Origin: Fidelibacterota bacterium
GTDB taxonomy: Bacteria > Fidelibacterota > Marinisomatia > Marinisomatales > J089
Length of the DNA stretch: 5,305 bases
Assembly (NCBI GenBank): GCA_003695105.1
Contig: RFIZ01000245.1
Coordinates: 1 to 5,305 of the forward strand
Reading direction: 5' to 3'
This document shows, in pieces, positions 1-5,208 of this stretch. The translations under genes and the position numbers were made by a program. Numbering within the stretch: position 1 is the first letter of the stretch; every line of letters begins with the position of its first letter. Under the pieces are notes generated by a model. That model searched no databases. It saw only the letters and a program-made list of their open reading frames with translations, and was not told the origin of the DNA.

Positions 1-768
1 CACGTAGGTCAGAGTTCCATAGACCGGATTCACTGTGTATTCCAGTCCCAGGGTGGGATCGGTGGTGGAATTATTGGGACCCACGGCCAGATGTCGCAGT
101 GTCGTATCACCGGACACGATGAATCGAAGCGTGGCAATGCCGATGGGCACCGTGGAAATATGGTAGCCCAGGGTGGAGGAATAGGTCATGGTCTGCCAGG
201 CGGACCCGCCATACTGAATCTGAACCGTGGCGTCATCCCCCCGGAGGGGATAGCCGTCGCCGTTGCGGACCCGCAAGGCCACTGTGTTGTTCAAAATTTC
301 ATCCTTGTTGTTGGCCACCACCAGGACGATGGGGGATCCGCCTCCGGAGCTGGTGAGCGTGATCGGGTCGGTGTTGTTGGCCGGAACGGAGTAGGTGATC
401 AGATTCCCCCAGGCGTCACGATAATAACCCGTGGGATCTTCTTCGATGCCGGTGTAATCCACATACGGTCCGTCCCAACCGGTCACTCCGGGATCGGTCA
501 TCAGGTCCGTCAGACTGGTGGGCAGTTGTCCGGTATCGCCCACGTAGCCGAAATCGATCCGGATTCCGTTTTCCACCACTTTCGGGTTCCCGACGATGGC
601 ATCCTTCAGGTCTTCCATAATCTGGAGGGTGGACTTGAAATTGCGGTTTTCGCTGATCCGGCCCAGAGAACGGATGCCCACGGCGCTGAGGATGGCGATG
701 ATCACGATTACGATGACCAGCTCGATCAGGGTAAAACCGGCAGACAAGGAGGAAGGACGCCGGCGCAT
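1..768 (-). CDS. Pseudopilin-like protein with GspG-like head, 3'-truncated by window edge
   Basis: 256 residues are visible with no stop, and the frame is open through base 1. The leader MRRRPSSLSAG is followed by FTLIELVIVIVIIAILSAVG, a canonical prepilin signal with Gly at -1 and Glu at +5. The GspG-like head carries KDAIVGNP (55-62), FGYVGDTGQLPTSLTDLM (73-90), GPYVD (100-104) and RDAWGN (117-122). A Gly/Ser linker (TSSGGGSP) leads to a beta-sandwich from about 156 (DEILNNTVALRV, YSSTLGYHISTVPIG at 196-210, LRFIVSGDTTLRHL). The last visible residues, GTLTYV, match the opening of module A of the upstream paralogue (GNLTYV), so at least one beta module probably follows outside the window. 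No cysteine occurs in the visible part, unlike both paralogues. The start is set by the TGATG overlap with the preceding gene. Inferred role as for its neighbour: a pseudopilus subunit with an extended ectodomain. Total length and module number cannot be seen. Confidence 0.88.
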   Translation of the reverse strand, partial: MRRRPSSLSAGFTLIELVIVIVIIAILSAVGIRSLGRISENRNFKSTLQIMEDLKDAIVGNPKVVENGIRIDFGYVGDTGQLPTSLTDLMTDPGVTGWDGPYVDYTGIEEDPTGYYRDAWGNLITYSVPANNTDPITLTSSGGGSPIVLVVANNKDEILNNTVALRVRNGDGYPLRGDDATVQIQYGGSAWQTMTYSSTLGYHISTVPIGIATLRFIVSGDTTLRHLAVGPNNSTTDPTLGLEYTVNPVYGTLTYV

Positions 769-770
769 CA
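766..770 (-). promoter_or_regulatory. TGATG stop/start overlap
   Basis: The TGA of the 532-aa gene (770-768) shares its A with the ATG of the next gene (768-766). No Shine-Dalgarno is visible in the preceding bases (CACCCTG). Translational coupling by re-initiation is therefore likely, which would keep the two paralogues at related levels. Confidence 0.75.
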
Positions 771-2366
771 CAGGGTGAAATTGATCGTTTGGGTATTGCC
801 GCATTGCAGGGTGAAGGTAAGAGTATAGGATTGTCCGGCGGCCACGGGGACATTGGCATTGCCGGTGGGATTCTTTCGAATTCGGATATCGACCGTGGCG
901 GTGGCGCCGCCGTTGATGGTGGGCAGGGCATAGGAACAGATGGAAAAGTCGGCGGTGCCGATGGCGTTATTGGCGATGGAAGGCCGGGCTACGGAACTGC
1001 AGGCGCCCACCAGGGCCTGCCAGACATTGGCGCCGTTGTATCGAATCCGATCCAGGTAAGCGCTGGTGGTGATATCGCTGGAAACGGTCATGGAGGTGAC
1101 GGTGATGGGCAAGGCACCAGGATTTTGAATCGTCACCGACAACCGTGCGTTATTGACTTTGGTGGCGGCGCCGCTCTGGGTCAGGACCGGGGCGGAACAG
1201 GAACCGGGCGTATCGAAACTGATGGACTGGGAAGGCGCCGTGGCCGATTCGAAGCGAACCGTGAAATGACTGGCCTGCATATTGATGGCGTTGGCCGTGG
1301 CTCCGTCCGTACCGTCCAGGAAAATCAGGGGACCCACCGAATTGGGACCGGAATAAAGGGCCATGGTGGCATCCAGGACGATTTGGGCTCCGCTGGCTAC
1401 ACAGGCGCTGCGGCCGCCGGTGTTCCATTTCCAATAGGTGGTGGATTTCTGAACTTCACTGAGATAGGGAGAATTGCAATTCCAGCAGTCATTGGGGAGG
1501 GCGGTCCAGGTGATGGTCATTTTGTTAACGCGGAAGGTCGGGGTTCCGGTGTTGGTGACGGTGAAACTGACCTGATTGGAGCCGGCTCCTCCCACGGAAG
1601 CAGAACCGGCGACATAGGTCAAATTGCCGAAATCGGGGTACACTGTCATGTTGATGGTACCGGCGGTCGTGCCGTTGGCCGGTTCGACCGAAATGGTTTT
1701 GTAGACCGTGTCGCCGGCGGAAATGGCTCGCAATTGGCGCAGACCGATCGGCACGGTGGAAATTTTGAAACCATTGGCGGCGGAATAGGTGAGGGGATGC
1801 CAGGCGGAGGAATAATAGACATCCACCTTGCCGTTGCTGCCGTTGATCTCCACCCCGTTTTCGGAATAGAGCCTTACTTTCATGGTGTTGTTCAGAATCG
1901 CGTTCAGGCTGGAGGCGATCTCCACGGTGATGGTGTCCCCGTCCGCGGGCGTCCAGATCTTGGGAGCCTGGGTTCCGACCGTGGGTACTACATAGCGGTA
2001 CATGACTCCGAAGGCATCCCGTTTGAAGTCGGAGGGATCGTTGGTATACCCGGTTTCCACATAGGGTCCGGCCCAACCGGTCTTCCCCGCTACATTGGAA
2101 AAGAGGTCATCCAGGGTAGGCGGCATGACTCCCGTATCTCCGACATAGCCGTAACTGGTGCGAACATCGTTTTGAATAATGTTCGGATCGCCCACGATGG
2201 CTTTCTTCAGAATTTGCATCTCCTCGAAGGTTTCGTTGAATTTGGCATTGAGGGTGATGCGGGTGGTGGACCGCAGGGCGATACCGGCCAGGATGCCCAT
2301 GATGATGATGACCAGCACCAGTTCAATCAGGGTGAACCCGGCCGAAAATGGGGAACGCGGTTTCAT
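768..2366 (-). CDS. Pseudopilin-like protein with GspG-like head and two beta modules
   Basis: 532 aa ending TGA at 770-768. The leader MKPRSPFSAG is followed by FTLIELVLVIIIMGILAGIA. This is a canonical prepilin signal with Gly at -1, Phe at +1 and Glu at +5 (Glu15). The GspG-like head includes KKAIVGDP (54-61), YGYVGDTGVMPPTLDDLF (72-89), GPYVE (100-104) and RDAFG (116-120), the last in place of DPWGNPY. A small beta-sandwich follows at about 156-228, with YSAANGFKISTVPIG (194-208). Module A is 247-388 (LTYVAGSASV, VSFTVTNTG, PYLSEV, TTYW, FTVRF, ISFDTPG). Module B is about 395-532 and is more divergent (YLDRIRYNGANVW). There are seven cysteines, all in the modules or their linker. The N-terminal half is closely similar to the next gene and more distant from the giant upstream protein. 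Start: this ATG is the only good choice, as no alternative start codon is seen in frame in the spacer, although no ribosome site precedes it. Inferred role: minor pseudopilin displaying an ectodomain outside the inner membrane. Confidence 0.9.
   Translation of the reverse strand: MKPRSPFSAGFTLIELVLVIIIMGILAGIALRSTTRITLNAKFNETFEEMQILKKAIVGDPNIIQNDVRTSYGYVGDTGVMPPTLDDLFSNVAGKTGWAGPYVETGYTNDPSDFKRDAFGVMYRYVVPTVGTQAPKIWTPADGDTITVEIASSLNAILNNTMKVRLYSENGVEINGSNGKVDVYYSSAWHPLTYSAANGFKISTVPIGLRQLRAISAGDTVYKTISVEPANGTTAGTINMTVYPDFGNLTYVAGSASVGGAGSNQVSFTVTNTGTPTFRVNKMTITWTALPNDCWNCNSPYLSEVQKSTTYWKWNTGGRSACVASGAQIVLDATMALYSGPNSVGPLIFLDGTDGATANAINMQASHFTVRFESATAPSQSISFDTPGSCSAPVLTQSGAATKVNNARLSVTIQNPGALPITVTSMTVSSDITTSAYLDRIRYNGANVWQALVGACSSVARPSIANNAIGTADFSICSYALPTINGGATATVDIRIRKNPTGNANVPVAAGQSYTLTFTLQCGNTQTINFTL
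771..1184 (-). repeat. Beta module B of the 532-aa pseudopilin (divergent)
   Basis: Encodes LTQSGAATKVNNARLSVTIQ, YLDRIRYNGANVW, a Cys-containing middle, and a close of SYTLTFTLQCGNTQTINFTL up to the stop. The order of elements matches the other modules, but TYW is reduced to NVW and the final TPG is missing. Confidence 0.5.
1203..1628 (-). repeat. Beta module A of the 532-aa pseudopilin
   Basis: Encodes GNLTYVAGSASVGG, VSFTVTNTGTPTF, MTITW, PYLSEV, STTYW, MQASHFTVRF and SISFDTPG. This is the closest relative of module 1 of the upstream protein in landmark order and length (~142 residues). It contains a CWNC pair (Cys294 and Cys297) and Cys322. Confidence 0.7.
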
Positions 2367-2437
2367 GGGCGGGAGGGATCGGACGGGGTTACACCCCGCG
2401 ACCCGCCACCGGGAGGTCGGAGAGGAGTCCCCACCGG
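2367..2437 (-). other. GC-rich intergenic spacer with a short hairpin
   Basis: 71 nt between the giant pseudopilin stop and the next ATG, about 76% GC by count. CGGGGT-TAC-ACCCCG at 2384-2398 is a perfect 6-bp stem with a 3-nt loop. CCGGTGG (minus strand) occurs twice, at 2437-2431 and 2413-2407. No T-run follows the stem on the minus strand, so it is not a standard intrinsic terminator. The stretch just before the ATG is pyrimidine-rich with no Shine-Dalgarno. A role in RNA stability or differential expression is possible but unproven. Confidence 0.45.
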
Positions 2438-5191
2438 TTAATGATCGTGGTCTCCGTGACTACCGTGACCGCCGTGATCGTTATGACTGCCGCCTCCGGT
2501 TCCGGGTGTCGTGAAGGACACGGTATAGTCGTTGTTATCTCCCACGGCCGAGAACCGAACCGTGAAATCGACCCCGCGCATATCCACATCGCTGCCGCCG
2601 GTGAGCGCATCCTTGAACCGTTCGAATTTCATGGTAACCCGTTCATTGGCTTCCAGGAAAATGTAATTGTCCAGGTCCAGGACACCACCGCTGGAAAGAC
2701 GATCGTCACTGCCGGCGTCCCAGTAGGTGGTGCTGCCCACTTTGAATTTGGAGGCATAGGCGTTGCTCTGGTCCCAGATCCCGGTGACCTGGGCGATTTC
2801 CACGGGACTGTCCCCGGTGTTTTTGATATCGAATTCCACCGTGTAATGACCCGATCCGGACACATCGATGTTGTTGTTGTAGATGGACAGGGCCGGGCCG
2901 CTGCGGGTATCGGTATCGAATTCGAACGGATATCGGGTTCCATCGGTGGCGATCAAGGTTACGGTGAGGTGATGACCCCGCATATCCAGTCGATCTCCAT
3001 GCCCGCTGATATGGTCCGGTTCCGTGGAACATTCGTACATATCTTCCCGGCTGGGAGTCCCGCAGGCGTCCCCGTGAGCCTTATGGGCATCCCAGGCCGC
3101 CGTGGAAATACACAGGACCTGCACGTCGCTGGCCGTTGTATCCGGGTAATGGGTAATGGTGATGCGGCCGTCGCCGTCGCTGTCGGGGCAATCGGGCGGT
3201 GAATAGTAAGACCCGCCGGAATGACTACTGTGACTGCCGTGATCATTGTGACTGCCGTGATCATCATGGCTGCCGCCGCCACCGGTGTTGGAATTTTCAC
3301 AGGAATAGCGGTGGATATACGGCGTGTAAGAATGGGACTGATCATCCTGATAATACCCGTGGCCGTTTTCGGTGATAACGGCGCTGGAGGCGGTGATGTC
3401 GATCCACCATTGTCCCATCGCCAATCCGCCTACGCGGTTATCGTTGTAGAGATGGACGGACATGGAAGCGGCGGAAATATCATACTGTTTCCCGTTTTGC
3501 AGCGTGTAGGCGGACCCGTCCACCGTCAGGCCGTTCTGGTTTCCGTTCCCTTTCGGTTTGACGTGAACCCACTGAGCATTGCCGGTGAAATCGGAGGCAT
3601 TTTGGGTCAGATCATCACGAGTGATAAGACTGCCATCGGTTTTCACCAGGTAAAATTGGTAGCTGCTGTTGTTGTTGGGATTGATATTGATCGATCCGCT
3701 GATGGATGCAGTGGCGGTGGGATCGGAATAATGATCGCCCCAGTCGTCGCCGCGGTCGGTGGAAAACCCTTTCAGCTCGATGGTTTTGGTGCCATTGCAG
3801 AACGAAATGTTGTCGTCCAGAGCCACGTATTGGCCGGAAGCCAATTTGCAATCGCTGTCTTTCCAATAAGTGGTGCCGCCGATTTTGATTTCCTCGAAAT
3901 AGGGGATGGTGGCAGTCGTATCCCATTCCACGATCATGTCGGCAATGGTGATGCAACAATCCCCGGGATTGGTCAGATCGAAGGACACGTTTTCATGGTG
4001 GCTGCCGCTGACAGACAGGGAACCGCCGGAATAAATCAGTCCGGCGGCTACCGGCGCGGTGCCGGGAGCGTTGAAAGAGATCAATTGTCGCGGAGCCAGA
4101 TCGGAATAGAAATACATGTTGAAATGGGTGCCGTCCATTTGAATGGGATTGGCGGACCCGGTGCGGGAATCGGCGAATTTCACTTCCGTGATGTTGAGAG
4201 GAGTCCCGGGAGTGACCAGCAACGTACTCCGCAACACCAGTTCCTGTCCGTTCACGGCCCGCACGCCGTTGTTGTCCACCTGATAGTCCCAGTACGTGCT
4301 GCCGCCGACTTTGAACGATTCCAGGTAGGGAGTTTGATTGCACCAGGTGGTGCCGGACCACTCAAAGGCCACACTTTGAATACTAAACTGGCAATTACCG
4401 GTGGCGGAGGCATTGAAACTGAGTATGTCGTTGGTGGTGCCGGATAAAGCCGCGCCTCCGGCATACTGGATCGTCCCATAATTACAGGTGATGGGTGCCG
4501 GTTCACAGGGCGGATTCGGACAGGCGGGGGGGTGGAGGGTGTCGGTGCCCGAAACGACCAGGACTTCCAGACCGCAATTGGGTATCCCTTCCCCGTAAAA
4601 CCCCATGGATGAATTGTAGCTCAACTGGATATTGCCGCAGCCGTAATTCACGAACACACTGATGGAAGAAGTGTCCAGGGGCACGCCGTTGGCGTCGGTG
4701 AACTGGTATTGGACCACATTGTTCAACAAGTCGCTGATTTGACTGGACAAATCCAGGACGATGGGATCGGCGCCGTTGCCTCCCGCCGTGGAAGTGAGCG
4801 TCAGATTGGTGGGATCCCAAATGTACGGATTGCCCCAGGGGTCGTAGAGGTAATCCAGGGGATTGTCCACAAAGCTCACGTCAAGATAGGGTCCCAGCCA
4901 GTTGCAATACAGATTGTTCCCCGGATCTTGCAGCAGATCCTGCAGATTGGAGGGCACGGAACCGTTATCCCCCAGAAAACCACAATCGCCTTCGGTACAG
5001 CCCACGATGGCGCACCGGATCTGTTCCATTTCAGCCCGTGCTTCGGCCTCCCAGCTGGAAGGAGTGAGTACGACTACGACCTGGATGGCTGTCGCCGCCA
5101 GAATGCCCAGGACCACGATCAGGGCAATCAATTGAAACAAGGTGAAGGCGGATTCTTTGTTTCGAGGAGTGGGTGATTGTTTCGTTACCAT
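2438..5191 (-). CDS. Giant pseudopilin-like protein with GspG-like head, three beta modules and His-rich metal-binding-like insertion
   Basis: 917 aa from the ATG at 5191; an in-frame ATG at 5197 lacks Shine-Dalgarno spacing. Residue positions are from the 5191 start. The leader (1-15) is followed by FTLFQLIALIVVLGILAA, a prepilin-type hydrophobic helix (16-38). The residue before the cleavage site is Ala, not Gly, and mature position 5 is Gln, not Glu. A GspG-like head follows (CAIVG at 60-64, GDNGSVPSNLQDLL at 74-87, GPYLD at 100-104, DPWGNPY at 117-123). A small beta-sandwich spans about 157-220, and a Cys/Pro-rich linker about 220-236. Beta modules follow at 238-377, 385-478 plus 729-762 (one module split by an insertion), and 768-897. 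The insertion (479-728) carries a Gly/Ser/His/Asp tract (639-661), a DSDGDG loop (670-675) and an AHKAHGD motif. The protein ends in a second His-rich tail (899-917). There are 20 cysteines, consistent with folding in an oxidising periplasm. Ordinary GspG is about 140-150 aa, so this is over six times longer. Inferred role: a pseudopilus subunit, perhaps at the tip, displaying a large ectodomain. Type IV minor pilin with adhesin function is an alternative. Confidence 0.9.
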   Translation of the reverse strand: MVTKQSPTPRNKESAFTLFQLIALIVVLGILAATAIQVVVVLTPSSWEAEARAEMEQIRCAIVGCTEGDCGFLGDNGSVPSNLQDLLQDPGNNLYCNWLGPYLDVSFVDNPLDYLYDPWGNPYIWDPTNLTLTSTAGGNGADPIVLDLSSQISDLLNNVVQYQFTDANGVPLDTSSISVFVNYGCGNIQLSYNSSMGFYGEGIPNCGLEVLVVSGTDTLHPPACPNPPCEPAPITCNYGTIQYAGGAALSGTTNDILSFNASATGNCQFSIQSVAFEWSGTTWCNQTPYLESFKVGGSTYWDYQVDNNGVRAVNGQELVLRSTLLVTPGTPLNITEVKFADSRTGSANPIQMDGTHFNMYFYSDLAPRQLISFNAPGTAPVAAGLIYSGGSLSVSGSHHENVSFDLTNPGDCCITIADMIVEWDTTATIPYFEEIKIGGTTYWKDSDCKLASGQYVALDDNISFCNGTKTIELKGFSTDRGDDWGDHYSDPTATASISGSININPNNNSSYQFYLVKTDGSLITRDDLTQNASDFTGNAQWVHVKPKGNGNQNGLTVDGSAYTLQNGKQYDISAASMSVHLYNDNRVGGLAMGQWWIDITASSAVITENGHGYYQDDQSHSYTPYIHRYSCENSNTGGGGSHDDHGSHNDHGSHSSHSGGSYYSPPDCPDSDGDGRITITHYPDTTASDVQVLCISTAAWDAHKAHGDACGTPSREDMYECSTEPDHISGHGDRLDMRGHHLTVTLIATDGTRYPFEFDTDTRSGPALSIYNNNIDVSGSGHYTVEFDIKNTGDSPVEIAQVTGIWDQSNAYASKFKVGSTTYWDAGSDDRLSSGGVLDLDNYIFLEANERVTMKFERFKDALTGGSDVDMRGVDFTVRFSAVGDNNDYTVSFTTPGTGGGSHNDHGGHGSHGDHDH
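2441..2497 (-). other. C-terminal His-rich tail
   Basis: Encodes GGGSHNDHGGHGSHGDHDH, the last 19 residues before TAA at 2440-2438. It is of the same Gly-Ser-His-Asp type as the tract at 3209-3277. Together the two bracket module 3. Metal binding is the simplest reading. Confidence 0.75.
2501..2890 (-). repeat. Beta module 3 of the giant pseudopilin
   Basis: Landmarks in order are LSIYNNNIDVSGSG, YTVEFDIKNTGDSPVEIAQV, KFKVGSTTYW, RLSSGGVLDLDNYIFL, FKDALTGGSDVDMRGVDFTV and VSFTTPG. This is an uninterrupted copy of about 130 residues without cysteine. The 'DIKNTGDSPV' strand-turn is like CARDB-type domains. Confidence 0.7.
2906..3007 (-). repeat. Beta module 2, second half (after insertion)
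   Basis: Encodes SGHGDRLDMRGHHLTVTLIA and then TRYPFEFDTDT. This lines up with the closing half of module 3 (GGSDVDMRGVDFTVRF...YTVSFTTPG), sharing DMRGxxxTV and the final aromatic strand. It completes the module broken at 3758. Confidence 0.55.
3029..3163 (-). other. Degenerate 'CHxPPG...AHxxHGD' surface-protein motif
   Basis: Encodes ITITHYPDTT, VQVLCISTAAWDAHKAHGD and ACG, ending in YEC. It resembles a short recurring element of secreted bacterial proteins of the form (V/I)TICHxPPG...H.I.V...A...AHxxHGDxxGxC, which I know from general familiarity. Here the first Cys of the consensus is Thr and PPG is PDT, while AHxxHGD and a following Cys are kept. It overlaps the end of the DxDxDG loop. 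Confidence 0.45.
3149..3184 (-). other. DxDxDG calcium-loop-like motif
   Basis: Encodes DSDGDGRITITH just after the His-rich tract. DxDxDGxI is the start of EF-hand, dockerin and thrombospondin-3-type calcium loops. The position-12 acidic residue of an EF-hand is His here, so a full EF-hand is doubtful. A thrombospondin-type or degenerate loop fits better. Confidence 0.4.
3209..3277 (-). repeat. His-rich GSH(D/N)DH tandem tract
   Basis: Encodes GG-SHDDHG-SHNDHG-SHSSHS-GGS, a six-residue unit present three times with Gly-rich ends. At DNA level an 18-bp unit, TGTGACTGCCGTGATCAT on the plus strand, occurs twice with no mismatch at 3229-3246 and 3247-3264. Recent tandem duplication is therefore likely. 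His/Asp-rich Gly-Ser tracts commonly bind Zn, Ni or Cu, but no metal can be named from sequence. Confidence 0.8.
3758..4039 (-). repeat. Beta module 2, first half (before insertion)
   Basis: Encodes LIYSGGSLSVSG, VSFDLTNPGDCC, PYFEEIKIGGTTYW, LASGQYVALDD and the strand ending ELKGFSTD. This aligns with modules 1 and 3 up to the 'FxD...TG' loop. The rest of the module (the MxGxxFTV...ISFxTPG half) does not follow here. It reappears about 250 residues later at 3007-2906. Confidence 0.6.
4061..4480 (-). repeat. Beta module 1 of the giant pseudopilin (TYW-type, ~140 residues)
   Basis: First copy of a recurring module. Landmarks in order are GTIQYAGGAALSG, FSIQSVAFEW, PYLESFKVGGSTYW, FADSRTGSANPIQMDGTHF and ISFNAPG. 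Alternating hydrophobic/polar strands and Gly/Asn turns suggest an Ig-like or CARDB-like beta-sandwich; the fold is my inference. Two Cys (GNC and TWC) may form a disulfide. Confidence 0.7.
5082..5149 (-). other. Prepilin signal with Ala(-1) and Gln(+5) plus hydrophobic helix
   Basis: The segment encodes A-FTLFQLIALIVVLGILAATA. The -1 codon is GCC (5149-5147), so Ala replaces the usual Gly. The +5 codon is CAA (5134-5132), so Gln replaces the usual Glu. Phe at +1 and the long hydrophobic run match class III (type IV prepilin) signals cut by PilD/GspO-type peptidases. In this family Glu5 pairs with the N-terminal amine of the neighbouring subunit, and the tip-located T2SS pseudopilin GspK is known to lack it. 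Confidence 0.8.
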
Positions 5192-5197
5192 AATCAT

Positions 5198-5202
5198 ACC
5201 TC
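5198..5202 (-). promoter_or_regulatory. Ribosome binding site GAGGT deciding the start of the large pseudopilin
   Basis: On the minus strand the order is TCGAGGT-ATG-ATT-ATG. GAGGT touches the first ATG (5197-5195), which leaves no spacer. It stands 6 nt before the second, in-frame ATG (5191-5189), which is a normal Shine-Dalgarno distance. This favours starting at 5191 and gives 917 rather than 919 residues. Confidence 0.65.
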
Positions 5203-5208
5203 GATGAA

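Larger units (their letters stand above)
3008..3757 (-). other. ~250-residue insertion inside beta module 2
   Basis: Sequence between the two halves of module 2. It starts with an Asp-rich stretch (RGDDWGDHYSD) and an Asn-rich SISGSININPNNN segment. A region with KPKGNGNQNGLTVDGSAY, YDISAASMSVHLYNDN and MGQWWIDITAS comes next; I do not recognise it with certainty. It ends with a His/Tyr-rich part, the GSHxDH tract, a DxDxDG loop and an AHxxHGD motif. The density of His, Asp and Cys suggests metal binding. No catalytic motif was recognised. Confidence 0.55.

Noticed and set aside
91..828. Plus-strand open frame and a 171-codon minus-strand frame (416-931) over the third pseudopilin
   Set aside because: The minus-strand frame from 768 through base 1 encodes a canonical prepilin and GspG-like head, which explains the region fully. 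The other two frames give unrelated sequence.
2384..2398. Hairpin CGGGGT-TAC-ACCCCG as an intrinsic terminator
   Set aside because: The stem is only 6 bp and there is no T-run after it on the minus strand.
789..2441. Long plus-strand open frame (550 codons) antisense to the 532-aa gene
   Set aside because: Its translation is Gly/His/Asp-rich low-complexity with no family signature, and it mirrors the codon pattern of the real minus-strand gene, which has a clear prepilin signal and repeated modules.
2441..2497. His-rich C-terminus as an engineered His tag
   Set aside because: It is a mixed Gly-Ser-His-Asp tract with no consecutive His run, and resembles the internal natural tract of the same protein.
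3229..3264. Direct repeats as a CRISPR array
   Set aside because: The units are contiguous, only 18 bp, have no spacers and encode an in-frame His-rich peptide repeat.
3221..4447. Plus-strand open frame (408 codons) antisense to the giant pseudopilin
   Set aside because: No recognisable domain, and it lies wholly inside a convincing minus-strand coding region. It is a compositional shadow.
5195..5197. ATG at 5197 as the start of the giant pseudopilin
   Set aside because: The GAGGT ribosome site touches this codon directly. The in-frame ATG 6 nt further on has normal spacing. The difference is two residues and does not affect the mature protein.
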